Source: Erwinia pyrifoliae DSM 12163
Lineage (GTDB): Bacteria > Pseudomonadota > Gammaproteobacteria > Enterobacterales > Enterobacteriaceae
Direction of reading: 5' to 3'
Length of the DNA: 64,000 bases
Assembly (NCBI RefSeq): GCF_000026985.1
Contig: NC_017390.1
Span: forward strand, 1,594,735-1,658,734
Shown here: positions 1 to 9,480 of the stretch, one piece after another
Numbering within the stretch: position 1 is the stretch's first letter
Layout: every line of letters starts with the position of its first letter
The notes under the pieces: generated by a model
What the model saw: the letters and a program-made list of their open reading frames with translations, nothing else
Database searches by the model: none
What the model was told of the DNA's origin: nothing
Position numbers and translations under genes: made by a program

Positions 1-1574
1 GCAAACTGAGCACCCTGCAAGCGATCAAAATGATCGGCAACAATCTGGTTGTGGCCGATATGGGTAAAGATACCGGCGTTTTAGGGTTGACCTATAGCGG
101 TGAGGATCCGCTGCAGATAAGCCGAGTGCTGGACCAGGTCATTAATAACTATCTGTACCAGAACATCGCGCGCAAATCTGAAGAAGCCGAAAAAAGCATC
201 CAGTTTCTTGCCCAACAGCTGCCGGAAGTACGCGGTAAGTTGGATCAGGCTGAAGATAAACTCAACGTCTTCCGCCGTCAGCATGACTCGGTCGATATGT
301 CACTGGAAGCTAAGTCTGCCCTTGATTCTTCGGTCAGCATTCAGACACAGCTGAACGAGTTAACCTTCCGGGAAGCGGAAGTATCCCAGTTGTTCAAAAA
401 GGATCACCCGACCTATCGCGCCCTGCTGGAAAAACGGCAAACGCTGGAAAACCAGCAGAAACAGCTGAATGGTAAAATCAGCCAGATGCCGCAAACCCAG
501 CAGGAGATTGTTCGTTTAACGCGTGATGTGCAGGCGGGGCAGGAGATATATATGCAGCTGCTGAGTCGTCAGCAGGAGTTGAATATCAGTAAGGCCAGCA
601 CCGTAGGTGATGTCCGAATCATCGATCATGCGGAAACCGCCGCAAAACCCGTTGCCCCGAAAAACCTGATAATCGTTGCCGCCAGTTTGATCGTCGGGCT
701 GATGGTGTCTGTCGGATTAGTCCTGTTGAAAGCGCTGTTCCATCATGGGATTGATAATCCTGAGCAGCTGGAAGAGCTGGGTTTAAGCGTCTATGCCAGC
801 GTGCCGCTTTCCGAATGGCAGCGTAAGAAAGATCAGGAGGTGCAGCTGAAACGAAAACTGGCCGCAAAAGTTGATCCGCATCACAGGTTACTGGCGTTGG
901 GTAACCCTACTGACCTGTCAATTGAAGCGATCCGCAGTCTGCGCACCAGTTTACATTTTGCGATGATGGATGCCGAAAATAACATTTTAATGGTCACTGG
1001 TGCCAGTCCGGGGATTGGTAAGACCTTTATCTGCGCCAACCTGGCGACGCTGGTTGCGAAAACCGGCGAGAAAGTGCTGTTTATTGATGGTGACATGCGA
1101 CGTGGCTACACCCACGATCTGCTCGGCGCGGAAAGCAAAACCGGCTTGTCAGACATTCTGTCTGGAAAACTTCCCTTCAGTACCGATCTGGTGCAGCGTG
1201 GAGATTACGGTTTTGATTTTATCGCCCGAGGTCAGGTGCCGCCCAATCCATCTGAACTGTTGATGCACAGCCGCATGAAAGAGTTGGTTGACTGGGCCAG
1301 TAAAAATTACGACCTGGTGCTGATTGATACCCCACCGATTCTGGCCGTAACCGACGCCTCGATCATTGGCAAGCTGGCTGGCACTTCACTGATGGTGGCG
1401 CGCTTTGAAACCAACACCGTCAAGGAAGTTGAAATCAGTTACAAACGCTTTATTCAGAACGGCATCGAAATTAAAGGGATTATCCTCAATGCCGTAGTGC
1501 GTAAGTCAGCGAATAACTATGGTTATGGTTACGACTATTACGACTACAGCTACAAACAGGGTGAGAAAAGCTAG
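1..1574 (+). CDS. amsA: AmsA, Wzc-type polysaccharide co-polymerase / tyrosine kinase (5' truncated)
   Basis: C-terminal part of the inner-membrane tyrosine autokinase that controls amylovoran chain length and export. The reading frame is already open at base 3, so the gene starts outside the window and the first internal Met (30) is not the start. Seen in order: a long periplasmic coiled-coil segment, a transmembrane helix near 660-740 (NLIIVAASLIVGL), then the cytoplasmic BY-kinase. The kinase has a Walker A motif (GASPGIGKT, about 1000-1025), Walker A' (FIDGDMRRG), Walker B (LVLIDTPP) and a C-terminal Tyr-rich tail (YGYGYDYYDYSY) that is the usual autophosphorylation cluster. It heads the visible part of the ams operon. 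The amsA name rests on operon order in Erwinia; Wzc family membership is certain. Confidence 0.93.
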   Translation, partial: KLSTLQAIKMIGNNLVVADMGKDTGVLGLTYSGEDPLQISRVLDQVINNYLYQNIARKSEEAEKSIQFLAQQLPEVRGKLDQAEDKLNVFRRQHDSVDMSLEAKSALDSSVSIQTQLNELTFREAEVSQLFKKDHPTYRALLEKRQTLENQQKQLNGKISQMPQTQQEIVRLTRDVQAGQEIYMQLLSRQQELNISKASTVGDVRIIDHAETAAKPVAPKNLIIVAASLIVGLMVSVGLVLLKALFHHGIDNPEQLEELGLSVYASVPLSEWQRKKDQEVQLKRKLAAKVDPHHRLLALGNPTDLSIEAIRSLRTSLHFAMMDAENNILMVTGASPGIGKTFICANLATLVAKTGEKVLFIDGDMRRGYTHDLLGAESKTGLSDILSGKLPFSTDLVQRGDYGFDFIARGQVPPNPSELLMHSRMKELVDWASKNYDLVLIDTPPILAVTDASIIGKLAGTSLMVARFETNTVKEVEISYKRFIQNGIEIKGIILNAVVRKSANNYGYGYDYYDYSYKQGEKS

Positions 1575-1583
1575 CTGCCGTGC

Positions 1584-1614
1584 GGAACCTTTCTACACCC
1601 TGTCGAAAGGTTCC
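1584..1614 (+). other. Perfect 10-bp hairpin between amsA and amsB
   Basis: GGAACCTTTC at 1584-1593 is exactly complemented by GAAAGGTTCC at 1605-1614 around an 11-nt loop. No T run follows, so it does not look like a normal terminator. It lies 50 bp before amsB and could stabilise or process the operon mRNA (inference). Confidence 0.6.
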
Positions 1615-1663
1615 ACGATTACGGCTAGTGTCAGTTTGAGAATGTTTAATAAGGTGCCTGGTC

Positions 1664-2569
1664 ATGAAGGATATCTCCTTTTCGATTGTCATACCTGCAT
1701 ATAATGCATCAGAATCAATTATCACCACGCTTGATTGTCTGAACGAGCAAAGCTATAAAAAGTTTGACGTAATTATTGTCGATGATAAATCTGCCGATGC
1801 GCAAAAACTCGCGGAAGTGGTGAGAAGTGAACGCTACAGAGGATTAAACATCAATTTAGTACTCTCTGAGATAAAACTTAACGGGGCGGGTGCCAGAAAC
1901 CGGGGTATCGACCTTGCTACCGGGGACTATGTCTGTTTTCTCGATGCCGACGATGAATGGCATAAAGATAAATTGCAACAGAACTTGAGTCTGATTGAAC
2001 GGCTGGAAGGGCAGGGCAATCGGCGCTTTATTATTTATAGTCAGGTCAACATTATTCAGGATGGCAGCTTCCTTAAAGTCATGCCGCTAAAGCCGGTCGG
2101 TGAACATGAATCGATAGCCGAATATCTTTTTGGCTGCTACGGGTTTATCCAGACCAGTACCATCGTGCTAAAGCGTGAAGATGCGGCTGAAATCCGTTTT
2201 GATGAAAGGTACATCCGCCATCAGGATTACGATTTATGCATCCGTGCCGACAAATTGGGCTTTAATTTCGTGATGATAGACAAGCCGCTGGCTAATTATC
2301 ATATGGTGACTCAATTTGGATCGAAGCATAAAGGGGAATCGGTTAAGTATTCTCTGTTCTGGCTGGACGCAATGAAGCCGTATCTCACCAGGCGTGATGT
2401 TCATACCTATAAAGCCTATAAGTTACCGCTGCGTTATAAGATGGACGGTAAACCATTGCAGGCCAGCCTAAGCTTTGCCCGCTACTTTTTCTTGACCAAT
2501 AAAGATAACCGCACCGACTTCCTCAAGCGCCTTATGAATAAATTACGGGCGCGTTTGGGAGGAATGTAG
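1664..2569 (+). CDS. amsB: AmsB, family 2 glycosyltransferase
   Basis: A 301-aa cytoplasmic glycosyltransferase of the GT-A fold that adds a sugar to the lipid-linked amylovoran repeat. The N-terminus has the GT2 pattern FSIVIPAYNASESI, then IIVDDKS and a DxD-type site in CFLDADDEWH around residues 88-97. The middle domain carries IRHQDYDLCIRADK, the usual ED/QD acceptor-site motif of this family. It lies between amsA and amsC in the operon order reported for Erwinia. The donor and acceptor sugars cannot be read from the sequence; ams glycosyltransferases are mostly assigned to galactosyl or glucuronosyl steps. Confidence 0.88.
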   Translation: MKDISFSIVIPAYNASESIITTLDCLNEQSYKKFDVIIVDDKSADAQKLAEVVRSERYRGLNINLVLSEIKLNGAGARNRGIDLATGDYVCFLDADDEWHKDKLQQNLSLIERLEGQGNRRFIIYSQVNIIQDGSFLKVMPLKPVGEHESIAEYLFGCYGFIQTSTIVLKREDAAEIRFDERYIRHQDYDLCIRADKLGFNFVMIDKPLANYHMVTQFGSKHKGESVKYSLFWLDAMKPYLTRRDVHTYKAYKLPLRYKMDGKPLQASLSFARYFFLTNKDNRTDFLKRLMNKLRARLGGM

Positions 2570-2600
2570 CGGTCGCTGCAGAATAATAACGGGTAAATTT

Positions 2601-3728
2601 ATGGCTATATATTGGATAGTTAGCTACAGCATTCTCGTTTTTTGCTTTTTTGAACTGGCGATGATTAATCAGGCCAGCAAAGCAGAAACGAAATTATTGA
2701 TTAACTATTTCTTTCTGATAGGGGTGTTGGCGCTAATTTTGTTCGCTGGAATGCGCGGGCCAGATTCCGGTATGGATGATTCACAATATGTTGGATTTTT
2801 CCATGATTTTTCCCGTCAAACGGGCATGACCGGCTATCAGGCGGTAGCAGATATCTATCGCTATGAGAATTTTTTCATGTTGCTGGCGTGGTTAGCATCG
2901 TGCTTCACCCATGAGAGCTACTTCTTCCTGTTGTTTATCAGTTTTATCGCGGTGTCGACCAACGCCTGGGTTTATAAAAAATATTCGCCGCTGATCCTGT
3001 GCTCTCTGTGCCTTTACTCGGCACATCTGTTCATCAACAAGGATATGAATCAAATCCGTTTCGGATTATGTAGTGCGTTTGCTATTGCCTTTATATGTAG
3101 TCTGGTGGCGCGTAACTATTTACTCTCATTACTTTTTATTATTCTTAGTACCCAGTCTCACTCCACCGGGTATACCATCGTTATGATTATTCCTTTCTTT
3201 TTCATTCGGGAGCGTAAGTACTTGCCGCTGATAGTGGTTTTTGCATCTATCCCGTTGGGCATTATCGGTGGTAAAAAACTGTTCCTTGACTCTCTCGGAA
3301 TAGTCCCAGTGTTGGGGGAGCGCGCTGCAAGCTACAGCGGAACCAATTTTGATACAACTTCCCCGGTATTCGGCCTGGCGAACCTGAAAAATATTGCATT
3401 TATTGGTGCTTTTACACTTTATTATTTCCGTAACGGAATCATGAAGGAAGACCGTTTTGTCTATATCCTTCTGGTTGCTTACAGCATAGGTGCTGCGGTA
3501 CGCATCACTTTCTCTGATTTCAGTATTTTTGGTGGCAGGGTTGGTAACCTTTTTCTTCATACGGAACCGCTGTTATTTGCATTCCTGATGCTACGTATAC
3601 GTAATTTATTACTGAACTTCATTATGTTGTTTTCCATTACGACTTATTATCTTGCTTATAACACGGTACTTTCTGCTCAGTCGATTCTGGGGTACAGCGT
3701 TGCGCCATTATTCAGGATTTTTAGCTAA
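2601..3728 (+). CDS. amsC: AmsC, membrane polysaccharide polymerase (EpsG/Wzy-like)
   Basis: A 375-aa polytopic membrane protein with about ten hydrophobic helices from residue 3 to the end and few charged loops. The pattern GMRGPDSGMDDSQY after the second helix is typical of the EpsG family, where Asp-rich loops precede the core. It is the likely Wzy-type polymerase that joins amylovoran repeats on the periplasmic face. It starts 31 bp after amsB in the same operon. Codon use is more AT-rich than that of amsA, as is common for polymerase genes. The family call is firm; the polymerase role is inferred from topology and operon position. Confidence 0.85.
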   Translation: MAIYWIVSYSILVFCFFELAMINQASKAETKLLINYFFLIGVLALILFAGMRGPDSGMDDSQYVGFFHDFSRQTGMTGYQAVADIYRYENFFMLLAWLASCFTHESYFFLLFISFIAVSTNAWVYKKYSPLILCSLCLYSAHLFINKDMNQIRFGLCSAFAIAFICSLVARNYLLSLLFIILSTQSHSTGYTIVMIIPFFFIRERKYLPLIVVFASIPLGIIGGKKLFLDSLGIVPVLGERAASYSGTNFDTTSPVFGLANLKNIAFIGAFTLYYFRNGIMKEDRFVYILLVAYSIGAAVRITFSDFSIFGGRVGNLFLHTEPLLFAFLMLRIRNLLLNFIMLFSITTYYLAYNTVLSAQSILGYSVAPLFRIFS

Positions 3729-3895
3729 CCGCTACATATACAGATGAATGGATTGCAGAGAAAAATCTTTTAGCCAGGTGCAGGCTAGACAGATTGAGCG
3801 GCATATATCTTTTCTCTGTCATTTTGACAATATTTTTTTATCTGGCAAGTGATCAACCTGCAATTCGGGCTGAAATTATTAACAGGATGCTTAAC

Positions 3896-4951
3896 ATGTA
3901 CAAGTTGTTAATCCTCATTGATGGAATATCCAACAGTGGTGGGACTGACAGGGTAGCCAGTACCTTGTCGAGTTTATTGAGTAACCATCAATATGAAGTG
4001 ACCCTGTTTTCATTAAATCCAGGCGATCCCTTCTACCCTGTCGATAATAAAGTCTCTATTCGCTATCCGAAATCTTCAGTGCGTATATTAAAGCTGTTAG
4101 AGTTTATTCGTTATGCTAAAAATATGCGCCCTGATGGCATAATGATCATCTCAATGGGTAAACTTTCTGTTCAGGCACTCCTGCTGTCAAAGTTATTCCG
4201 TATTAAATCCAGGCTTATCTGTTGCGATCACGTTTCGATTGAGACTTTTAGCACTGCTGTGCGTAAGCTAAAGGTATTCTGTTACGGGCTGGCTGAGAAG
4301 GTGGTGGTACTGACGCACCATGATAAAAATTATCTTACATCATCGTTTTCGCTAAAAAACGTGCACGTTGTTGGGAACATGTCACCTTTCCATCACGAAA
4401 ACAGCCTCAATCGCTTTGATGATGTTTTCGCACAGAAGCAGAACAGAGTGCTGGCCGTGGGACGCTTGACTTACCAAAAAAACTTCGGCCGTCTGCTTGA
4501 TATCTGGAAAAATGTAAATAAACAGGGTTGGAAATTGCTTATTGTCGGTGATGGTGAAGAAAAGACAGAACTACTGGAAAAAATTAAAAAATATCAACTG
4601 GAAGAAAGTGCAGAGATAGTTAGCCCAAGCAAAAATATTAGCGAATACTATCGTTCATCTGGCGTTATCGCTATGACTTCACGCTATGAAGGTTTGCCGA
4701 TGGTTTTAATTGAAGCTAAGAATTATGCCTTACCCGCGATAGCTTTTGATTGTAAAACAGGCCCGGCGGAAATCATTAAAGATGATGGTTATGTCATCAA
4801 TTATGAAAGTGATAACGCATTTACCGATCGGTTAAATCAGCTTATTGAAAGTAACGACCTGAGAAAAGAATTCGCTCAAACCGCCTGGCATAATTCTGTG
4901 AACTATGGGCCTGAGTTAATCTTAAGAAAATGGAATGAAATCCTGAACTAA
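3896..4951 (+). CDS. amsD: AmsD, family 4 glycosyltransferase
   Basis: A 351-aa GT-B glycosyltransferase. The N-terminus is KLLILIDGISNSGGTDRVASTL, the usual acceptor-domain Gly-rich loop. The C-terminal donor domain has VLAVGRLTYQKNFGRLLDIW and the E-x7-E region SRYEGLPMVLIEAK of GT4 enzymes. The frame is open back to a TTG at 3794, but ATG 3896 has an AGG nine bases upstream and gives the family's expected length, so that start is chosen. It is followed 12 bp later by amsE. Probable role: a sugar transfer in amylovoran repeat assembly on undecaprenyl-PP; linkage unknown. Confidence 0.88.
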   Translation: MYKLLILIDGISNSGGTDRVASTLSSLLSNHQYEVTLFSLNPGDPFYPVDNKVSIRYPKSSVRILKLLEFIRYAKNMRPDGIMIISMGKLSVQALLLSKLFRIKSRLICCDHVSIETFSTAVRKLKVFCYGLAEKVVVLTHHDKNYLTSSFSLKNVHVVGNMSPFHHENSLNRFDDVFAQKQNRVLAVGRLTYQKNFGRLLDIWKNVNKQGWKLLIVGDGEEKTELLEKIKKYQLEESAEIVSPSKNISEYYRSSGVIAMTSRYEGLPMVLIEAKNYALPAIAFDCKTGPAEIIKDDGYVINYESDNAFTDRLNQLIESNDLRKEFAQTAWHNSVNYGPELILRKWNEILN

Positions 4952-4963
4952 GGGGAAGGTGTC

Positions 4964-5764
4964 ATGTTTTCAGTACTTATTTCACTCTATAATAAAGAGA
5001 AGCCAGATAATCTTGAGCAATGCCTTGAGAGTTTATATCAACAGACATTACCTGCTGATGAAATTGTTTTAGTCTATGACGGCCCGGTTAGTGAACCTCT
5101 TAAGGCGGTGGTAACCAGATGGGCTGTTTTATTACCGCTGGTTATCGTACCTCTGGAGAAAAACGTCGGGCTGGGTAAGGCATTAAATGCCGGGCTTGAG
5201 CGCTGTACGCACAATATTGTTGCGCGCATGGATACGGACGACATCTGTCTGCCCGAACGCTTTGAGAAACAAATTTCCTATATGGAATCGCATTCTGAAG
5301 TCGTTTTGTCAGGTGCTGCCGTCATCGAATTTGATGAGCATGGTAAAGAGCGGTTAAAACGTTTGCCTCTCAGCAATAGCGAGATCCATCAATTCGCCAA
5401 AATGAAAAACCCCTTTAACCATATGTGTGTTGTCTTCCGTAAGGATAAGGTGATTGCTGCAGGCAGCTATCAGCATCATCTGTTTATGGAAGATTACAAC
5501 CTCTGGCTGCGGATGATGTCACAGGGCTACCCGGTGTCTAATTTGCCTGAAGTTCTGATGAAGGTTCGGGCAGGTAGCGAGATGGTGAATAAAAGGCGAG
5601 GGTGGGTTTATATCAAAAGTGAAGTTCAGCTCTATCGCCTGAAAAGGAAATTAAATCAGACCGGATTCATCCATGGCGCGATTTATTTTCTTATCCGTAC
5701 CATGACACGCTTAATGCCGGTAAAAGTTATGAAGTTTCTTTATGAGAAAGACCGTAAAGGATAA
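4964..5764 (+). CDS. amsE: AmsE, family 2 glycosyltransferase
   Basis: A 266-aa GT-A enzyme: FSVLISLYNKEKPDNLEQCL at the N-terminus, EIVLVYDGP, the nucleotide-sugar site IVARMDTDDICLPERF (DTDD around residue 91) and FMEDYNLWLRMMSQG as the ED acceptor motif. It resembles E. coli WcaA/WcaE-type transferases. The SD (AGGGGAAGG) is strong and close to the amsD stop. The protein is probably peripheral to the inner membrane, acting on the lipid-linked oligosaccharide. The specific sugar is not deducible. Confidence 0.87.
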   Translation: MFSVLISLYNKEKPDNLEQCLESLYQQTLPADEIVLVYDGPVSEPLKAVVTRWAVLLPLVIVPLEKNVGLGKALNAGLERCTHNIVARMDTDDICLPERFEKQISYMESHSEVVLSGAAVIEFDEHGKERLKRLPLSNSEIHQFAKMKNPFNHMCVVFRKDKVIAAGSYQHHLFMEDYNLWLRMMSQGYPVSNLPEVLMKVRAGSEMVNKRRGWVYIKSEVQLYRLKRKLNQTGFIHGAIYFLIRTMTRLMPVKVMKFLYEKDRKG

Positions 5765-5846
5765 TAAGAAACTAACCTGTCCACATATAAAAATGCATCT
5801 GGGTGAATGAGCAATGAAACCTTGAATGAATTACGGGGCTAATTTT

Positions 5847-8078
5847 ATGAAACGCAGAGAGTTAATTCGAACGGCATTTTCAACTATGGTGGCAACGGCG
5901 GCGCTAGGTGCTGTTCCTGCACGAGCGCGAAGCGAAGATTTGGATGCACTGACGCTAAAAAAAGTATCGGCAGATGCTATTCCTAAAACGGATGTTCCGA
6001 TCTTTTCGCCTGATGATGTCTTTACAATGCCAGAGCAATTCTGGCGAGATTTTAAGGGAAAGCTTTATATTGGTAAGGCCGGAAGCGATCCCACAAAGCC
6101 GCAGAATGTGGTTGATGTGTTTGTGAAAAATGCCAATGGCGATGTTTCTCTACTTGCCCAACCCATTGTTCTGAACAGCGAGACGTTGAAAACTTTTGTT
6201 GCGGCTAAGGGCGCTCTGTGGTCTGAAAGCGAGTATTCGATGGCGTTGCATAATGACAATGACCAACAGCTTTTCTATGTTCCGGACGTAAAAAACAATG
6301 GCGTTTCAGAGTTCAGCCGCCGCCTGTCTCAACCGGGCGGTTACCAGTTAATCGGGGAAATTTCCTCTTTTGCCTCGCTGCGTCAAACCCGCCCTTTATT
6401 TTCTGGGGCGAAAGTTCGTCTCAAAGGCTGGCATGATGGTACAGAAGTAGGGGGAGGTGCTTTTATCGGCGAACTGACGGCGGCAGATGATGATGGCGGC
6501 TATATCGCTTCATCAGGGCAGGATTTCCACTGGCGACGGGTAAGTGACGATATGAATCGCATTACTCTGTTTGATTTTGGTGCCGTCGCTGATGGCCAAA
6601 AGGACTGCCTGCCTGCCGTGACTGCCATGTATCACTGGGCGCAGAATAATAACCAAAAACTATCGATCCAGTTTCCAGCCGGACGTTTCTTCATTTCATC
6701 ACTTGATATTTCTGCTAAGTATGTCCGTTTTCTGCGCCTGGCAGGTGCACCGGTAAATTTTGGCTATTTTCCTGCAACCACGCTGGTCTCTGATGGGAAA
6801 TCAGATTTTCTGTTTAAGGTTAATGCCCGTTGGGTGGAGCTAAGTAATATCAGTTTTGAAGGTCAGATCGAACATTCGCCTAACGGTCAGGGATTTTTCC
6901 ATAATACTTGCCCGGCCGGGCAATATTTTCGCGGTTCCTGTCTCCGCTTTATCGGCGTTGGTGGTGTTTCGCTAAGCCTGATTGATACGCTCGATTGCAA
7001 GATCGATCAATGGTATGCCAGTAAATGTACCGGAGATGTTATCCGTGGCGCATGGTCATTCACTAAAAAAGGCAACTGGGATCATAACACCGCCATTGAG
7101 TTGTCCAATTTCAATGTGCAGCACTGTCGTCAGGGCAAAGTGCTTAATTTACCACGTTGTACCCAGTCTATTATCCATAATGGCTGGATTGAACATTCCG
7201 AATTTCCAGGGGATCTCTCTAACGGACAGTGGATTGTTGATGCCTTGAGTCTTGAGGCTTGTAAGAATCCACTAATAGCCCACTGTTCGCGGCTGAACAT
7301 GCGTCAAACCAATTTACAGTCCGGTAGCTGGATTGATAATTCATTGGGCAATGATGAGTGGTTAAGTGCTTTTGAGCGTGGCTCCACGCGGGTGGAGTCT
7401 TATGGCATCGCCGTTGATGGCAGCATGAAATACAACTTCCTCACTTCCCGTTTCCGTATAGAAAATCACAGTTCTCAAGAAAAGTGGTATGAGCTGGGTA
7501 ATATTCATACCCCCGATGTGGGAGACAGCTGGGAAATCGAAGTCTTTGGTCAGTCACAGTTCAGTAATGGCTCAGGCACTAAGGCATTAATGAACATGAC
7601 CGACGATCGCAATACCGGCGGTAAAGCCATTATCAATCTGCAGCGTAAAGTGCATGGCTTTGAAGCCAGCTGGAATGTAGAAGGCAGCAGCCCGATTAAC
7701 GACGTTGTGTATACCACTTTGAACGACACCGACACGCGGGTATTTATCAAACTCGCGCAGTGGTTAGGCTCTGCAGGCGTGATCATAAAAACCACCGCGA
7801 AGGATCGATTCGCTACGGGACAGTGTGCGCGTTTTGACAGCCGGATGTCGCTTTCCGAACCGCCAAAAGGGGGGAAGGTGCATTCGGCCGTACGCCGCTT
7901 CTCTCTTCATAATGGATTGGCAGGTGTCGGTGCTAACGAGCAGGGTGATTTGCTGGTCGAAACGCGGCATCTTGCTAGCGCTAAGGTCGACACCTCCAGG
8001 GCCGAAGGTTACATTTCGCTGGTGATTAATGGCCAGCAGGTGGCTGTACCCTATTTTGCACTGAAGCAGAAGACCTGA
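5847..8078 (+). CDS. amsF: AmsF, exported amylovoran-processing protein
   Basis: A 743-aa protein with an export signal, MKRRELIRTAFSTMVATAALG...ARA. The RR-x-L-I pair followed by a modest hydrophobic stretch resembles a Tat signal. The body is rich in short beta-strand repeats, and RITLFDFGAVADGQKDCLPAVTAM is the start motif of the pectate-lyase/tailspike parallel beta-helix superfamily (Pfl/GH28-like). A periplasmic or outer-surface role in trimming or modifying amylovoran fits its place in the operon. ATG 5847 is chosen over the upstream in-frame ATG 5826 because the signal starts there and GGGG precedes it. Enzymatic activity is not proven by the sequence. Confidence 0.84.
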   Translation: MKRRELIRTAFSTMVATAALGAVPARARSEDLDALTLKKVSADAIPKTDVPIFSPDDVFTMPEQFWRDFKGKLYIGKAGSDPTKPQNVVDVFVKNANGDVSLLAQPIVLNSETLKTFVAAKGALWSESEYSMALHNDNDQQLFYVPDVKNNGVSEFSRRLSQPGGYQLIGEISSFASLRQTRPLFSGAKVRLKGWHDGTEVGGGAFIGELTAADDDGGYIASSGQDFHWRRVSDDMNRITLFDFGAVADGQKDCLPAVTAMYHWAQNNNQKLSIQFPAGRFFISSLDISAKYVRFLRLAGAPVNFGYFPATTLVSDGKSDFLFKVNARWVELSNISFEGQIEHSPNGQGFFHNTCPAGQYFRGSCLRFIGVGGVSLSLIDTLDCKIDQWYASKCTGDVIRGAWSFTKKGNWDHNTAIELSNFNVQHCRQGKVLNLPRCTQSIIHNGWIEHSEFPGDLSNGQWIVDALSLEACKNPLIAHCSRLNMRQTNLQSGSWIDNSLGNDEWLSAFERGSTRVESYGIAVDGSMKYNFLTSRFRIENHSSQEKWYELGNIHTPDVGDSWEIEVFGQSQFSNGSGTKALMNMTDDRNTGGKAIINLQRKVHGFEASWNVEGSSPINDVVYTTLNDTDTRVFIKLAQWLGSAGVIIKTTAKDRFATGQCARFDSRMSLSEPPKGGKVHSAVRRFSLHNGLAGVGANEQGDLLVETRHLASAKVDTSRAEGYISLVINGQQVAVPYFALKQKT

Positions 8079-8228
8079 TGACTGGCGGGATCATTCCGCC
8101 ACGTCATTCGCGTATAAGCTCTACATTGCGCGCTGGCTCATCCGTTATTTTCGGATAACTCTATGTAGCTATTGGTTTATTATCGAAAAAGATAATTTTG
8201 TAGGATTACAATAAAACCGTGGGGTGTT

Positions 8229-9476
8229 ATGAAGATTTTGTTAGTTGGCAATCACACATGCGGCAACCGTGGTGATGGTGCTATTTTGCGCGGAATTATT
8301 GATTCGCTTTACCTCGAAAGAAACGATCTGGATATCGATGTTATCAGTCGCTTTCCCACCAGCTCCAGCTACCTATTGCAACAGGATATTTTGCCGGATG
8401 AGCTGTTCCTGGAAACCAAAAAGTCGAACAGTCTGGTCACTAAAATTAAGCGTCGTCTGATGCCCAAAATTATGATGGCACATATCCGGGGCAGCGGTTT
8501 CTTTAAAAACTTTGCGGTACCGGAATATTTGCAGAAGTTTACCGATAAATTAAAGCAGTATGACGCAGTGATTCAGGTCGGCGGCTCTTTTTTCGTCGAT
8601 CTGTACGGGCCCTTGCAGTTTGAGCACTCGCTTTGCGCCCTGCTGGCAAAAAAACCAGTCTATATGATTGGTCACAGCGTAGGACCATTCCAGAAAGAGA
8701 GATTTAACCAGATCGCTAATTTTGTTTTCTCCCGCGTAAACAGTCTGGTGCTTCGCGAAAGTGTCAGTCTGGAAATGATGGAAAAGGCGGGGATCACCAC
8801 GCAAAAAGTCATCCCGGGGGCTGACACAGCCTTCCTGGTACGCACAAGAACGCTGGATGCGCCTGGCCACAACCTGATTTACTGGCAGAAACAGATAGCC
8901 GCAACTAAAACCATTGCCATAACCGTGCGTGAACTGGCCCCGTTCGACAAACGCCTGGGGGTGACGCAGCAGGAGTATGAAATGGCGTTTGGTAAGGTGA
9001 TTAATGCCATGATTGACAGAGGGTATCAGGTGGTTGCCCTGTCGACCTGTACCGGCATTGATAGCTATCACAGAGATGACCGCATGGTGGCAATCACTCT
9101 GGGTGAATATGTAAAACAGAAAGATAAGTACCGCGTTATCATGGATGAATTCAACGATCTTGAATTAGGCATCCTGTTAGGTGAGTGTCATCTGACCATC
9201 GGCACGCGTTTACACTCCGCCATCATTTCGATGAATTTTGGCACCCCTGCAGTGGCGATTAACTATGAACACAAATCTCTGGGCGTGATGAAACAGCTCG
9301 GTCTGCCGGATATGGCAAGTGACGTACAGAGCCTGATGGACGGCAGCATCATTGCCAAGGTGAACGGTGTACTGGATAACTACGAGGCTGTAGAGCAGCA
9401 GGTTGCGCGGGCGGTGGAACAGGAAAGGAACCTTGGCAACAAAATCACTGCAGATGTTCTCAACAGTTTAGGGTGA
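8229..9476 (+). CDS. amsJ: AmsJ, polysaccharide pyruvyl transferase
   Basis: A 415-aa cytoplasmic protein of the polysaccharide pyruvyl-transferase family (WcaK-like). It starts KILLVGNHTCGNRGDGAILRG, with the NxGD pattern at the N-terminus. The C-terminal half has LTIGTRLHSAIISMNFGTPAVAINYEHKS, the diagnostic GTRLH/Y region. It adds the pyruvate ketal to galactose in amylovoran (established for ams systems). A 150-bp gap separates it from amsF, and amsK follows after 4 bp. A short GC hairpin (TGGCGG...CCGCCA near 8082-8101) lies in that gap without a T run. Confidence 0.88.
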   Translation: MKILLVGNHTCGNRGDGAILRGIIDSLYLERNDLDIDVISRFPTSSSYLLQQDILPDELFLETKKSNSLVTKIKRRLMPKIMMAHIRGSGFFKNFAVPEYLQKFTDKLKQYDAVIQVGGSFFVDLYGPLQFEHSLCALLAKKPVYMIGHSVGPFQKERFNQIANFVFSRVNSLVLRESVSLEMMEKAGITTQKVIPGADTAFLVRTRTLDAPGHNLIYWQKQIAATKTIAITVRELAPFDKRLGVTQQEYEMAFGKVINAMIDRGYQVVALSTCTGIDSYHRDDRMVAITLGEYVKQKDKYRVIMDEFNDLELGILLGECHLTIGTRLHSAIISMNFGTPAVAINYEHKSLGVMKQLGLPDMASDVQSLMDGSIIAKVNGVLDNYEAVEQQVARAVEQERNLGNKITADVLNSLG

Positions 9477-9480
9477 TCCG

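Noticed and set aside
30..1574. AmsA starting at the Met at 30
   Set aside because: The frame is open to the window edge and the expected N-terminal membrane helix is missing, so this Met is internal.
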